Shown here piece after piece: positions 57,474 to 64,000 of a stretch of DNA of 64,000 nt. Numbering within the stretch: the stretch's first letter is position 1; every line of letters starts with the position of its first letter. The position numbers and the translations under genes were made by a program. The stretch is from Salinicola peritrichatus (lineage in GTDB: Bacteria > Pseudomonadota > Gammaproteobacteria > Pseudomonadales > Halomonadaceae). Where the stretch lies: contig NZ_PZJU01000008.1 of assembly GCF_003206715.1 (NCBI RefSeq), positions 217,533-281,532 on the forward strand, read 5' to 3'. A model generated the notes under the pieces. It worked only from the letters and a program-made list of their open reading frames with translations, did no database searches and was not told where the DNA came from.

Positions 57474-58865
57474 TCAGCGCTTCAGCCGCCGCTTCACCTC
57501 CAGCTTCAGCCGCCCCTCGCCGAGACGGGCCGTCAGCGTCTGGCCGGGTTGGGTCTGGCTGGCGGCGCGCACGACCTGGCCGGCATCGTCTTGCAGGATC
57601 GAGTAGCCGCGACCGAGCACGGCGAGCGGGCTCACCGCATTCAGTTCGCGGGCGAAACCTTCCAGCCGCTGGCGTTCCTGACGCAGGCGGAGGCTTTGAG
57701 CCGCCTCCAGGCGCTGTCTGAGCTGGTCGATCCGTTCGCGGGAGTGACGCAGTGCGCGGCTCGGATCGTGCAGCGTGAAACGTCGTATGGTGGCGTCCAG
57801 ATGCTGGCGTCCGCGCTGCAGGCGCTGACGCATTGCCAGTTGCAGCCGACGATCCAATGTCTGCAGGTGCCGGCGCTGTTGGGCCAGGCGCTCGCCGGGA
57901 TGGCGCAGCCGCGCGCGCAGATGATCGAGGCGCTGGGACTCGGCATTGGCCCGGTGCTGCCAGGCGCGTGCCAGACGCTGGCGCTGCTGACGTAGCGTCG
58001 CTTCGAGATCGCGGCGGTTCGGCACCAGTCGCTCGGCGGCGGCGGAGGGCGTCGGCGCGCGTACGTCGGCGGCGAACTCGGCCAGGGTGACGTCGACCTC
58101 GTGACCGACAGCCGCCATCACCGGCAATTGGGAGTGGAAGATCGCCCGCACCAGATGCTCATCGTTGAACGCCCACAGATCTTCCAGGCTGCCGCCGCCG
58201 CGGGTGATCAGAACCGCATCGAACGGATCGCCGTCGAGTTCCTGGGCCTCGCTGCGGGCTTGGCGGTTGGTTCTCGCCTGACGATTAACTAAGGCCAGCG
58301 CGCGGATCAGCGCCGGCGGTGCCTCGCGGCCCTGCACCGGGACAGGAAACAGGCTCACCCGTACCATCGGCCAGCGCGCCTGCAGCACCGCCAGCACGTC
58401 GCGCACGGCGGCGCCGGTAGCGGAGGTGATCAGCGCCAGATGGCGTGGCGGATAGGGCAGCGCTCGCGCGTTGGCGAACATGCCCTCGGCCTGGAGCTGA
58501 CGTTTCAGCCGCTCGTAGGCCGCCATCAGCTCGCCTTCACCACTCGGCTGCACCGCATCGACGATCAACTGGTAGTCGCCGCGGGGCTCGAAGATCGACA
58601 CCCGCCCGCGCACCTTGATGCGATCGCCATCCTTCAATGGTGTTCGTGACAGGCCGGCACGGTTGCGGAAGAACGCGCAGCGCAGCTGGGCCTTGGCATC
58701 CTTCAGCGTGAAGTAGATGTGCCCGGAAGCGGGCCGCGCCAGCCCGGAAATCTCGCCCTCGACCCAGCAGTCGCCGAAGCCGCGCTCCAGCATCTGGCGG
58801 GCCTGGCGGTTGAGGTCGCTGACGGAGATCGCCTGTGGAGAAGGTCGTGACGTGAACGCGGACAT
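57474..58865 (-). CDS. xseA: Exodeoxyribonuclease VII large subunit
   Basis: The 463-residue subunit of ExoVII degrades single-stranded DNA with the small subunit XseB. The N-terminal OB fold has ISVSDLNRQARQMLERGFGDCWVEGEISG. The catalytic core has the conserved ITSATGAAVRDVLAVLQARWP, ALITRGGGSLEDLWAFNDE and AVGHEVDVTLAEFAADVRAPTPSAAAE. A long helical region and a short C-terminal domain follow. ATG at complement 58865 is preceded by GGAAAG, and earlier starts are not conserved. It is divergent from guaB. Confidence 0.96.
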   Translation of the reverse strand: MSAFTSRPSPQAISVSDLNRQARQMLERGFGDCWVEGEISGLARPASGHIYFTLKDAKAQLRCAFFRNRAGLSRTPLKDGDRIKVRGRVSIFEPRGDYQLIVDAVQPSGEGELMAAYERLKRQLQAEGMFANARALPYPPRHLALITSATGAAVRDVLAVLQARWPMVRVSLFPVPVQGREAPPALIRALALVNRQARTNRQARSEAQELDGDPFDAVLITRGGGSLEDLWAFNDEHLVRAIFHSQLPVMAAVGHEVDVTLAEFAADVRAPTPSAAAERLVPNRRDLEATLRQQRQRLARAWQHRANAESQRLDHLRARLRHPGERLAQQRRHLQTLDRRLQLAMRQRLQRGRQHLDATIRRFTLHDPSRALRHSRERIDQLRQRLEAAQSLRLRQERQRLEGFARELNAVSPLAVLGRGYSILQDDAGQVVRAASQTQPGQTLTARLGEGRLKLEVKRRLKR

Positions 58866-59078
58866 GGACTTTCCGAGAACGATGACAAGTGCCGGGCAGC
58901 CTAACATGAAGCGACTCGCCGACGCTTGTTGGCACCCAAGAGCATTGAGCGTCATCGAGCAAATCACTATAATGCGCGATTAACTTTTCGCAGCACCCGC
59001 CGCGTCGTTCGAGCCAAACACGGCTTCCGGCGGTTGTTGCCACCGGCCCCTCACCACCTGCCAATTGGGTTTCCGACT

Positions 59079-60548
59079 ATGCTACGTATGGCGCAAGAAG
59101 CTCTTACGTTCGATGACGTATTACTCGTACCCCGCTACTCGGATGTCCTGCCCAGAGACGTCGACCTCAAATCCCGCCTGACCCGCAACCTGACCCTGAA
59201 CATTCCGCTGCTCTCTTCGGCCATGGATACCGTGACCGAAGCGCGTCTGGCGATTGCCATGGCTCAGGAAGGCGGCATCGGCATCATTCACAAGAGCATG
59301 TCGATCACCCAGCAGGCCGCCGAGGTCCGCAAGGTCAAGAAGCACGAGAGCGTCATCGTCAAGGACCCGGTCACCGTCGGTCCCAACGCCAAGCTGCAGG
59401 ACCTGCTGGAGATGGCCTCCGAGTACGGCTATTCCGGCTTCCCGGTGGTCGAGGGCGAGACCCTGGTCGGTATCGTCACCGGGCGCGACATGCGCTTCCA
59501 GCCGGATCACAGCGATAGCGTCGAAGCGATCATGACCCCGCGCGACAAGCTGGTCACTGTGCTCGAAGGCACCCCGCTGGACGTGATCAAGTCCAAGCTG
59601 CAGGAAAACCGCATCGAGAAGATCCTGGTCGTCGACAAGGACTTCCACCTGCGCGGCCTCGTCACCGTGCGTGACATCGAAAAGGCCCGCACCTACCCGA
59701 ACGCCGCCAAGGATGCCGATGGCCGTCTGCTGGTCGGCGCCGCCGTCGGCACCGGCCCGGAAACCCCGGACCGCATCGCCGCGCTGGTCGAAGCCGGCGT
59801 CGACGTACTGGTCGTCGATACCGCCCACGGCCATTCCAAGGGCGTCATCGACCGCGTGCGCTGGGTGAAGGAGCGCTACCCGGACCTGCAGGTGATCGGC
59901 GGCAACATCGCCACCGGCGAAGCTGCCGTGGCGCTGGCCGAAGCCGGCGCCGACGCGGTCAAGGTCGGCATCGGCCCCGGCTCCATCTGCACCACCCGCG
60001 TCGTCACCGGCGTCGGCGTTTTGCAGATCACCGCTGTCGCCAACGTCGCCGAAGCGCTCAAGCCGTTCGACATCCCGCTGATCGCCGATGGCGGCGTGCG
60101 CTACTCCGGGGATATCGCCAAGGCGATCGTCGCCGGCGCCAGCACCGTCATGCTCGGCAGCATGCTCGCCGGCACCGAGGAGGCGCCGGGCGAAGTCGAA
60201 CTGTTCCAGGGGCGGACCTACAAGGCCTATCGCGGCATGGGCTCCATGGGCGCGATGTCCCAGACCCAGGGCTCCTCGGATCGCTACTTCCAGAGCAAGG
60301 ACGAAGGCGTCGAGAAGCTGGTGCCGGAAGGCATCGAAGGCCGCGTGCCCTACAAGGGCCAGATGAGCGCCATCGTGCATCAGATGATGGGCGGCCTGCG
60401 CGCCTCCATGGGCTACACCGGTTGCCACAACATCGAAGAGATGCGCACGCTGCCGGAGTTCGTCAAGATCACCGGCGCCGGCGTGGTCGAGTCGCACGTT
60501 CACGATGTGCAGATTACGAAGGAAGCGCCGAACTACAGAGCAGGCTGA
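59079..60548 (+). CDS. guaB: IMP dehydrogenase
   Basis: The 489-residue enzyme oxidises IMP to XMP, the first committed step to GMP. The start [25 protein letters not shown] matches the family, so ATG 59079 was preferred over an upstream open frame. Two CBS domains occupy residues about 95-205. The catalytic loop [16 protein letters not shown] has the active cysteine near residue 307, and the flap region ends with GMGSMGAM...SSDRYFQ. guaA follows by 147 bp, so both are probably transcribed together. Confidence 0.98.
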   Translation: MLRMAQEALTFDDVLLVPRYSDVLPRDVDLKSRLTRNLTLNIPLLSSAMDTVTEARLAIAMAQEGGIGIIHKSMSITQQAAEVRKVKKHESVIVKDPVTVGPNAKLQDLLEMASEYGYSGFPVVEGETLVGIVTGRDMRFQPDHSDSVEAIMTPRDKLVTVLEGTPLDVIKSKLQENRIEKILVVDKDFHLRGLVTVRDIEKARTYPNAAKDADGRLLVGAAVGTGPETPDRIAALVEAGVDVLVVDTAHGHSKGVIDRVRWVKERYPDLQVIGGNIATGEAAVALAEAGADAVKVGIGPGSICTTRVVTGVGVLQITAVANVAEALKPFDIPLIADGGVRYSGDIAKAIVAGASTVMLGSMLAGTEEAPGEVELFQGRTYKAYRGMGSMGAMSQTQGSSDRYFQSKDEGVEKLVPEGIEGRVPYKGQMSAIVHQMMGGLRASMGYTGCHNIEEMRTLPEFVKITGAGVVESHVHDVQITKEAPNYRAG

Positions 60549-60578
60549 TGCCTGCTCGAGAAGGAAGAAAGAAGAGAT

Positions 60579-60636
60579 AAGAGGGAAGAGAAGAGGCGGG
60601 ATAGGGCCGCCTCTTACTTCTTCATTCTTCCCTCTT
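60579..60636. other. long hairpin between guaB and guaA
   Basis: AAGAGGCGG pairs with CCGCCTCTT around a 7-base loop (60591-60615), and the flanking AAGAGGGAAGA (60579-60589) pairs with TCTTCCCTCTT (60626-60636). The stem is therefore long with a small asymmetric break. It may act as a processing or attenuation signal between the two gua genes. The purine-rich side shares GAAGAGATAAGA with 56408-56419. Confidence 0.6.
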
Positions 60637-60695
60637 GATTTCGAGGCAGTGATCCAGGCCTCGATGCTTGAGTCCACAACGGCGGTGTCCACTTC

Positions 60696-62270
60696 ATGCA
60701 AGATATCCATTCGCACAAGATCCTGATCCTCGACTTCGGTTCCCAGTACACGCAGCTGATCGCCCGTCGCGTGCGCGAGATCGGCGTCTATTCCGAGATC
60801 CGCGCCTTCGATATCACCGAAGAAGAGATCCGCGAATACAACCCCAACGGCATCATCCTCTCCGGCGGGCCGGAGTCGGTCTCCGAGCTGGGCTCGCCGC
60901 GGGCGCCCAAGTGCGTGTTTGAGATGGGCCTGCCGATCTTCGGCATCTGCTACGGCATGCAGACCATGGCGGAACAGCTTGGCGGCGCCACCGAAGGCTC
61001 CGACAAGCGCGAGTTCGGCTACGCCCAGATCAGCGTCGCGGCGGAAGACGACCTGCTCGGCGGGATCATGGACCATGTCGGCCACGACGGCGGGGCACTG
61101 CTGGACGTGTGGATGAGCCACGGCGACAAGGTCGCCCGCGCCCCGGCCGAATTCACCGTCACCGCCTCTACGCCGAGCTGCCCGATCGCCGCCATGACCT
61201 GGCCGGAAAAACGCTTCTACGGCGTGCAGTTCCACCCGGAAGTGACCCACACCCTGCAGGGCCAGCGCATTCTCGAGCGCTTCGTGCTGGATATCTGCAA
61301 GGCCGAACGCCTGTGGACCCCGGCGCAGATCATCGAAGACCTGACCGAGCGCGTTCGCGAACAGGTCGGCGACCGCCACGTGCTGCTCGGCCTCTCCGGC
61401 GGGGTAGACTCCTCCGTCGTCGCCGCGCTGCTGCACAAGGCGATCGGCGACCAGCTCACCTGCGTCTTCGTCGACAACGGCCTGCTGCGCAAGAACGAAG
61501 GCGACCAGGTGATGGACACCTTCGCCAGCCACATGGGCGTCAAGGTGATCCGCGTCGATGCGGAAGACGAATTCCTCACCAAGCTGGGTGGCGAGAACGA
61601 CCCCGAAGCCAAGCGCAAGATCATCGGCAACACCTTCATCGACGTGTTCGACCGCGAAGCGGCCAAGATCGATGGCGTTGACTTCCTCGCCCAAGGCACC
61701 ATCTACCCGGACGTGATCGAATCCGCCGCCAGCAAGACCGGCAAGGCCCACGTGATCAAGTCGCACCACAACGTCGGCGGCCTGCCTGAGACCATGAAGC
61801 TCAAGCTGGTCGAACCGCTGCGCGAACTGTTCAAGGACGAAGTGCGCAAGCTTGGCCTCGAACTCGGCCTGCCCTACGACATGGTCTACCGCCACCCCTT
61901 CCCGGGGCCGGGCCTGGGCGTGCGCATCCTCGGCGAAGTGAAGAAGGAGTACGCCGACATCCTGCGCGAAGCCGACGCCATCTTCATCGAGGAACTACAC
62001 AACGCCGACTGGTACCACAAGACCAGCCAAGCCTTCGCCGTCTTCCTCCCGGTGAAATCCGTTGGCGTCGTCGGCGACGGCCGCCGCTACGAATGGGTTA
62101 TCGCCCTGCGCGCGGTCGAAACCATCGACTTCATGACCGCCCGCTGGGCCCACCTGCCGTATGAGTTGCTGGAGAAAGTCTCCAACCGCATCATCAACGA
62201 AATCAGCGGCGTATCGCGTGTGACGTATGACGTCAGCAGCAAGCCGCCCGCTACGATTGAGTGGGAGTGA
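60696..62270 (+). CDS. guaA: GMP synthase (glutamine-hydrolysing)
   Basis: The 524-residue enzyme converts XMP to GMP. The class I amidotransferase domain has catalytic Cys85 in [10 protein letters not shown] and the histidine-glutamate dyad in [10 protein letters not shown]. The ATP pyrophosphatase domain has the PP-loop [14 protein letters not shown] near residue 233. The C-terminal dimerisation domain ends KPPATIEWE, the family end. The reading frame is intact even though an integrase gene sits just downstream, so any integration at the 3' end has restored the last codons. Confidence 0.98.
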   Translation: MQDIHSHKILILDFGSQYTQLIARRVREIGVYSEIRAFDITEEEIREYNPNGIILSGGPESVSELGSPRAPKCVFEMGLPIFGICYGMQTMAEQLGGATEGSDKREFGYAQISVAAEDDLLGGIMDHVGHDGGALLDVWMSHGDKVARAPAEFTVTASTPSCPIAAMTWPEKRFYGVQFHPEVTHTLQGQRILERFVLDICKAERLWTPAQIIEDLTERVREQVGDRHVLLGLSGGVDSSVVAALLHKAIGDQLTCVFVDNGLLRKNEGDQVMDTFASHMGVKVIRVDAEDEFLTKLGGENDPEAKRKIIGNTFIDVFDREAAKIDGVDFLAQGTIYPDVIESAASKTGKAHVIKSHHNVGGLPETMKLKLVEPLRELFKDEVRKLGLELGLPYDMVYRHPFPGPGLGVRILGEVKKEYADILREADAIFIEELHNADWYHKTSQAFAVFLPVKSVGVVGDGRRYEWVIALRAVETIDFMTARWAHLPYELLEKVSNRIINEISGVSRVTYDVSSKPPATIEWE

Positions 62271-62300
62271 AAATGCGTCTTTCAGGGACTATCGGTAGCG
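62235..62300 (+). other. probable attachment site (attL) at the guaA 3' end
   Basis: The 3' end of guaA is a known integration target for tyrosine integrase-borne islands. Here the integrase gene lies 310 bp beyond it in the same direction. The core site should be in the last codons and stop of guaA. The matching attR is outside the window, so the exact boundary cannot be set. Confidence 0.45.
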
Positions 62301-62397
62301 ATCGGAAAAGCGGCGTAACTTTATGATTCTTATGAATTTACGTCGCATTACCTATCGGTGGCTATCGCCGGCCAGCAAAAAAAGTTGACGATAGCGC

Positions 62398-62561
62398 TGA
62401 CGGTAAAAATCGAGGCCAAATTAAGACATTCTCGTTCACTATTCAGACTTTTACCGTCTTTGACGGTAAAAATCTTCTCAGGAAAGCTTGTTTTATGCGG
62501 CTTTCCGGGCATCAGCAGGTCTCCAGGTCCCTGACGGTAAAACCTGACGGTAAAGCCGTCA
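62398..62561. repeat. TGACGGTAAA repeats upstream of the integrase
   Basis: TGACGGTAAA occurs four times, at 62398-62407, 62461-62470, 62532-62541 and 62545-62554. At 62449-62458 is TTTTACCGTC, which forms a perfect 10-bp inverted repeat with GACGGTAAAA at 62462-62471. The last direct copy also forms TGACGG-TAAAG-CCGTCA. The spacing suggests arm-type sites for the integrase, or operators for its regulator. The 310-bp gap 62271-62580 is AT-richer than the flanking chromosome and contains no gene. Confidence 0.8.
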
Positions 62562-62580
62562 AAAGCCGGAGGAAACCTCG

Positions 62581-63837
62581 ATGCTTACTGACGCTGCTCT
62601 ACGAAATCTGAAGCCTAAGTCCAAGATTTATAAGGCTTCTGACCGGGACGGAATGTATGTGACGGTATCGCCCAGCGGTACCGTCACCTTCCGCTACGAC
62701 TACCGGCTCCACGGCCGCCGCGAAACACTGACCCTGGGGCGCTATGGCCCGGGCGGTATCTCGCTGGCGATGGCGCGCGAACTGCTCCTGGAGGCGCGCA
62801 AATCCGTTCGGGCAGGCATATCCCCTGCGCTTGAGAAGCAACGTGATAAACGGCGCGTGAAGGCCATCGAGACCTTTGGTACGGCGATGGAGGTCTGGTT
62901 GGCCAATGCCAAATTGGCCGATAGCACCCGCGCCATGCGCAAGCACATCATCGACCGGGACATCCTTCCGGTCTTCCAAAACCGCTTGCTGACCGAAATT
63001 CTGCCCGAGGACCTGCGGGCCTTGTGCAATAAGGTCAAGGAACGTGGGGCGCCTGCCACGGCGGTGCAGATTCGCGACATCGTCAAGCAGGTCTATGTCT
63101 ACGCCATCGCCCACGGCGAAAAGGTGGCGAACCCGGCGGATGCCGTGAAAGCCTCATCGATTGCGACGTTCGCGCCGAAGGATCGCGCCTTGTCGCCGCT
63201 GGAAATCCGATTGATGGTGCAGCAACTGGAGTTGGTCGCCACTTTTCCGACGATCAAGCTGGCGCTGCGCTTGATTCTGCTGACCCTGGTGCGCAAGAGC
63301 GAATTGATTCGTGCCACCTGGGATGAGGTCAACTTCGAAGCGGCGACCTGGACGATTCCGAAGCAACGGATGAAGGGGCGTAAGCCGCACGTGGTCTATC
63401 TGTCGAGCCAGGCGCTCGACATCTTCGTCACGCTGCATGCCTGCGCGGCCGGCTCAAGGTTCGTCTTTCCTGCGCGTAACGACGCCGAGCGATGCATGTC
63501 CAATGCGACCTTGAATCGGGTCACTCAACTCGTGGTGAAGGCTGCAAAAGCCAAGGGGCTGCGGTTGCAACCGTTCACCGTCCATGACCTGCGGCGTACC
63601 GGCTCGACGCTGTTGAACGAAATCGGCTTCAACCGCGACTGGATCGAGAAGTGCCTGGCCCATGAAGACGGGCGCTCCTCACGCTCGGTCTACAACAAGG
63701 CCGAGTATGCCGAGCAACGGCGGCACATGCTGCAAGAGTGGGCCAACCTGATCGACGCCTGGGGCGGCGGGCAGACCTATGTACCGAAGCTGATGCCAGA
63801 CGACATGGCCGTGCCGGCGTTGACGCCGTCCATATAG
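62581..63837 (+). CDS. Tyrosine-type site-specific integrase (P4-like)
   Basis: The 418-residue protein is an island-type tyrosine recombinase. An N-terminal arm-binding domain (residues 1-85, with DGMYVTVSPSGTVTFRYDYRL) is followed by a SAM-like core-binding domain (about 100-185). The catalytic domain has Arg238 (LVRKSELIRATW), His335 and Arg338 (HDLRR), His361 (LAHE) and nucleophile Tyr371 (SVYNKAEY). All catalytic residues are present, so it is probably active. ATG 62581 has GGAGG upstream. It lies next to guaA and should catalyse integration there. The mobile element continues to the right, beyond the window. Confidence 0.95.
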   Translation: MLTDAALRNLKPKSKIYKASDRDGMYVTVSPSGTVTFRYDYRLHGRRETLTLGRYGPGGISLAMARELLLEARKSVRAGISPALEKQRDKRRVKAIETFGTAMEVWLANAKLADSTRAMRKHIIDRDILPVFQNRLLTEILPEDLRALCNKVKERGAPATAVQIRDIVKQVYVYAIAHGEKVANPADAVKASSIATFAPKDRALSPLEIRLMVQQLELVATFPTIKLALRLILLTLVRKSELIRATWDEVNFEAATWTIPKQRMKGRKPHVVYLSSQALDIFVTLHACAAGSRFVFPARNDAERCMSNATLNRVTQLVVKAAKAKGLRLQPFTVHDLRRTGSTLLNEIGFNRDWIEKCLAHEDGRSSRSVYNKAEYAEQRRHMLQEWANLIDAWGGGQTYVPKLMPDDMAVPALTPSI

Positions 63838-63844
63838 TCCACTT

Positions 63845-63874
63845 CGCCATGGTTGTCACTTGACAACCATGGCG
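63845..63874. promoter_or_regulatory. 14-bp perfect inverted repeat between integrase and next gene
   Basis: CGCCATGGTTGTCA and TGACAACCATGGCG are exact reverse complements separated by CT. The site lies 7 bp after the integrase stop and 24 bp before the next start codon. It lacks a T run, so an operator for the following gene is more likely than a terminator, though both are possible. Confidence 0.6.
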
Positions 63875-63898
63875 AGCATCCCGATACTGGAGATCAGC

Positions 63899-64000
63899 AT
63901 GAGTCGTCCCTTTCACCCGAAGAAAGAGGTCGAGGAGGTGCTCCGATATGCGGAAGCGTGCGGTTGGCGCGTGGAAATGCGCAGTGGTCACGCCTGGGGC
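63899..64000 (+). CDS. unknown small island protein, cut by the window end
   Basis: The first 34 residues are visible: MSRPFHPKKEVEEVLRYAEA then CGWRVEMRSGHAWG. The arrangement of an amphipathic helix, GWRVE strand and a Gly-His-Ala-Trp-Gly motif recalls small proteins of integrated elements with a HicA-like fold, but this is only an impression. GGAGATCAGC lies just before ATG 63899. The 14-bp palindrome upstream may regulate it. The end and function lie outside the window. Confidence 0.6.
   Translation, partial: MSRPFHPKKEVEEVLRYAEACGWRVEMRSGHAWG

Noticed and set aside
59121-61895. A 924-residue open frame on the minus strand opposite guaB and guaA
   Set aside because: It lies antisense to two certain genes. 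Its composition (His, Asp, Gly and Val rich, no domain) is that of the complement of GC-rich coding sequence.
62398-62561. TGACGGTAAA repeats as a CRISPR or iteron origin
   Set aside because: Units are only 10 bp, spacing is irregular, one is inverted, and no replication gene is adjacent. Integrase or regulator sites are more likely.

Overview
The window looks like chromosome of a high-GC gammaproteobacterium of the order Oceanospirillales, most likely a member of the Halomonadaceae (Halomonas, Salinicola or a relative). This is inferred from protein character and gene order (recA-recX-alaS-lysC-csrA-tRNA-Ser-tRNA-Arg; smc-zipA-ligA; guaB-guaA) and from the abundance of tripartite tricarboxylate and carboxylate transporters. 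No rRNA is present to settle the genus. Coding density is high, and the GC-rich codon use produces many long antisense shadow frames, which have been left out.

Layout. 1-11,270: housekeeping genes for iron-sulfur electron transfer (fdxA), mismatch repair (mutS), NMN deamidation (pncC), SOS recombination (recA behind a LexA box, recX), alanyl-tRNA charging, aspartokinase, the RNA-binding regulator CsrA, and a tRNA-Ser(GCT)/2x tRNA-Arg(ACG) cluster closed by a terminator. 11,312-12,397: dusC. 12,491-19,262: a metabolic block on the minus strand (gamma-glutamyltransferase-like hydrolase, two half-size CHR transporters, TctCBA solute system) with a divergent GntR regulator. 19,287-20,371: yigZ and a LexA-type autoprotease without a DNA-binding domain. 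20,538-27,307: the complete cytochrome c maturation operon ccmABCDEFGHI. 27,319-35,669: an uncharacterised gene, then smc, zipA, ligA and yheU. 36,065-39,974: a 2-hydroxycarboxylate transporter divergent from a CitA/DcuS-type two-component pair. 39,999-44,746: mnmC, yciI, yciB, a PHP phosphoesterase and yciO. 44,789-51,843: a chemoreceptor, a voltage-gated K+ channel with a zinc ribbon, a CYTH triphosphatase, a PhoU-like/Pit phosphate pair and argA.

51,844-56,384 is the most interesting part. A non-coding stretch of about 960 bp carries a CGTC-N10-GACA palindrome, a sigma54 promoter with exact GG-N10-GC spacing, strong RNA hairpins and a textbook terminator. It lies directly upstream of glrK-qseG-glrR. 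This is the arrangement of the enterobacterial small RNA gene glmY, which is sigma54/GlrR dependent, so I propose a GlmY-like sRNA or a functional analogue here.

56,515-62,270: an uncharacterised alpha-helical protein, xseA, guaB and guaA. 62,271-64,000: the left end of an integrated element at the 3' end of guaA. It has a tyrosine integrase preceded by four copies of TGACGGTAAA plus an inverted copy, then a 14-bp perfect palindrome and the beginning of an unknown gene cut by the window edge.

Other points of interest are an inverted pair of perfect DnaA boxes, two copies of a dispersed 58-bp repeat, a multi-hairpin intergenic element, and a 21-bp tandem repeat starting at the zipA stop codon.
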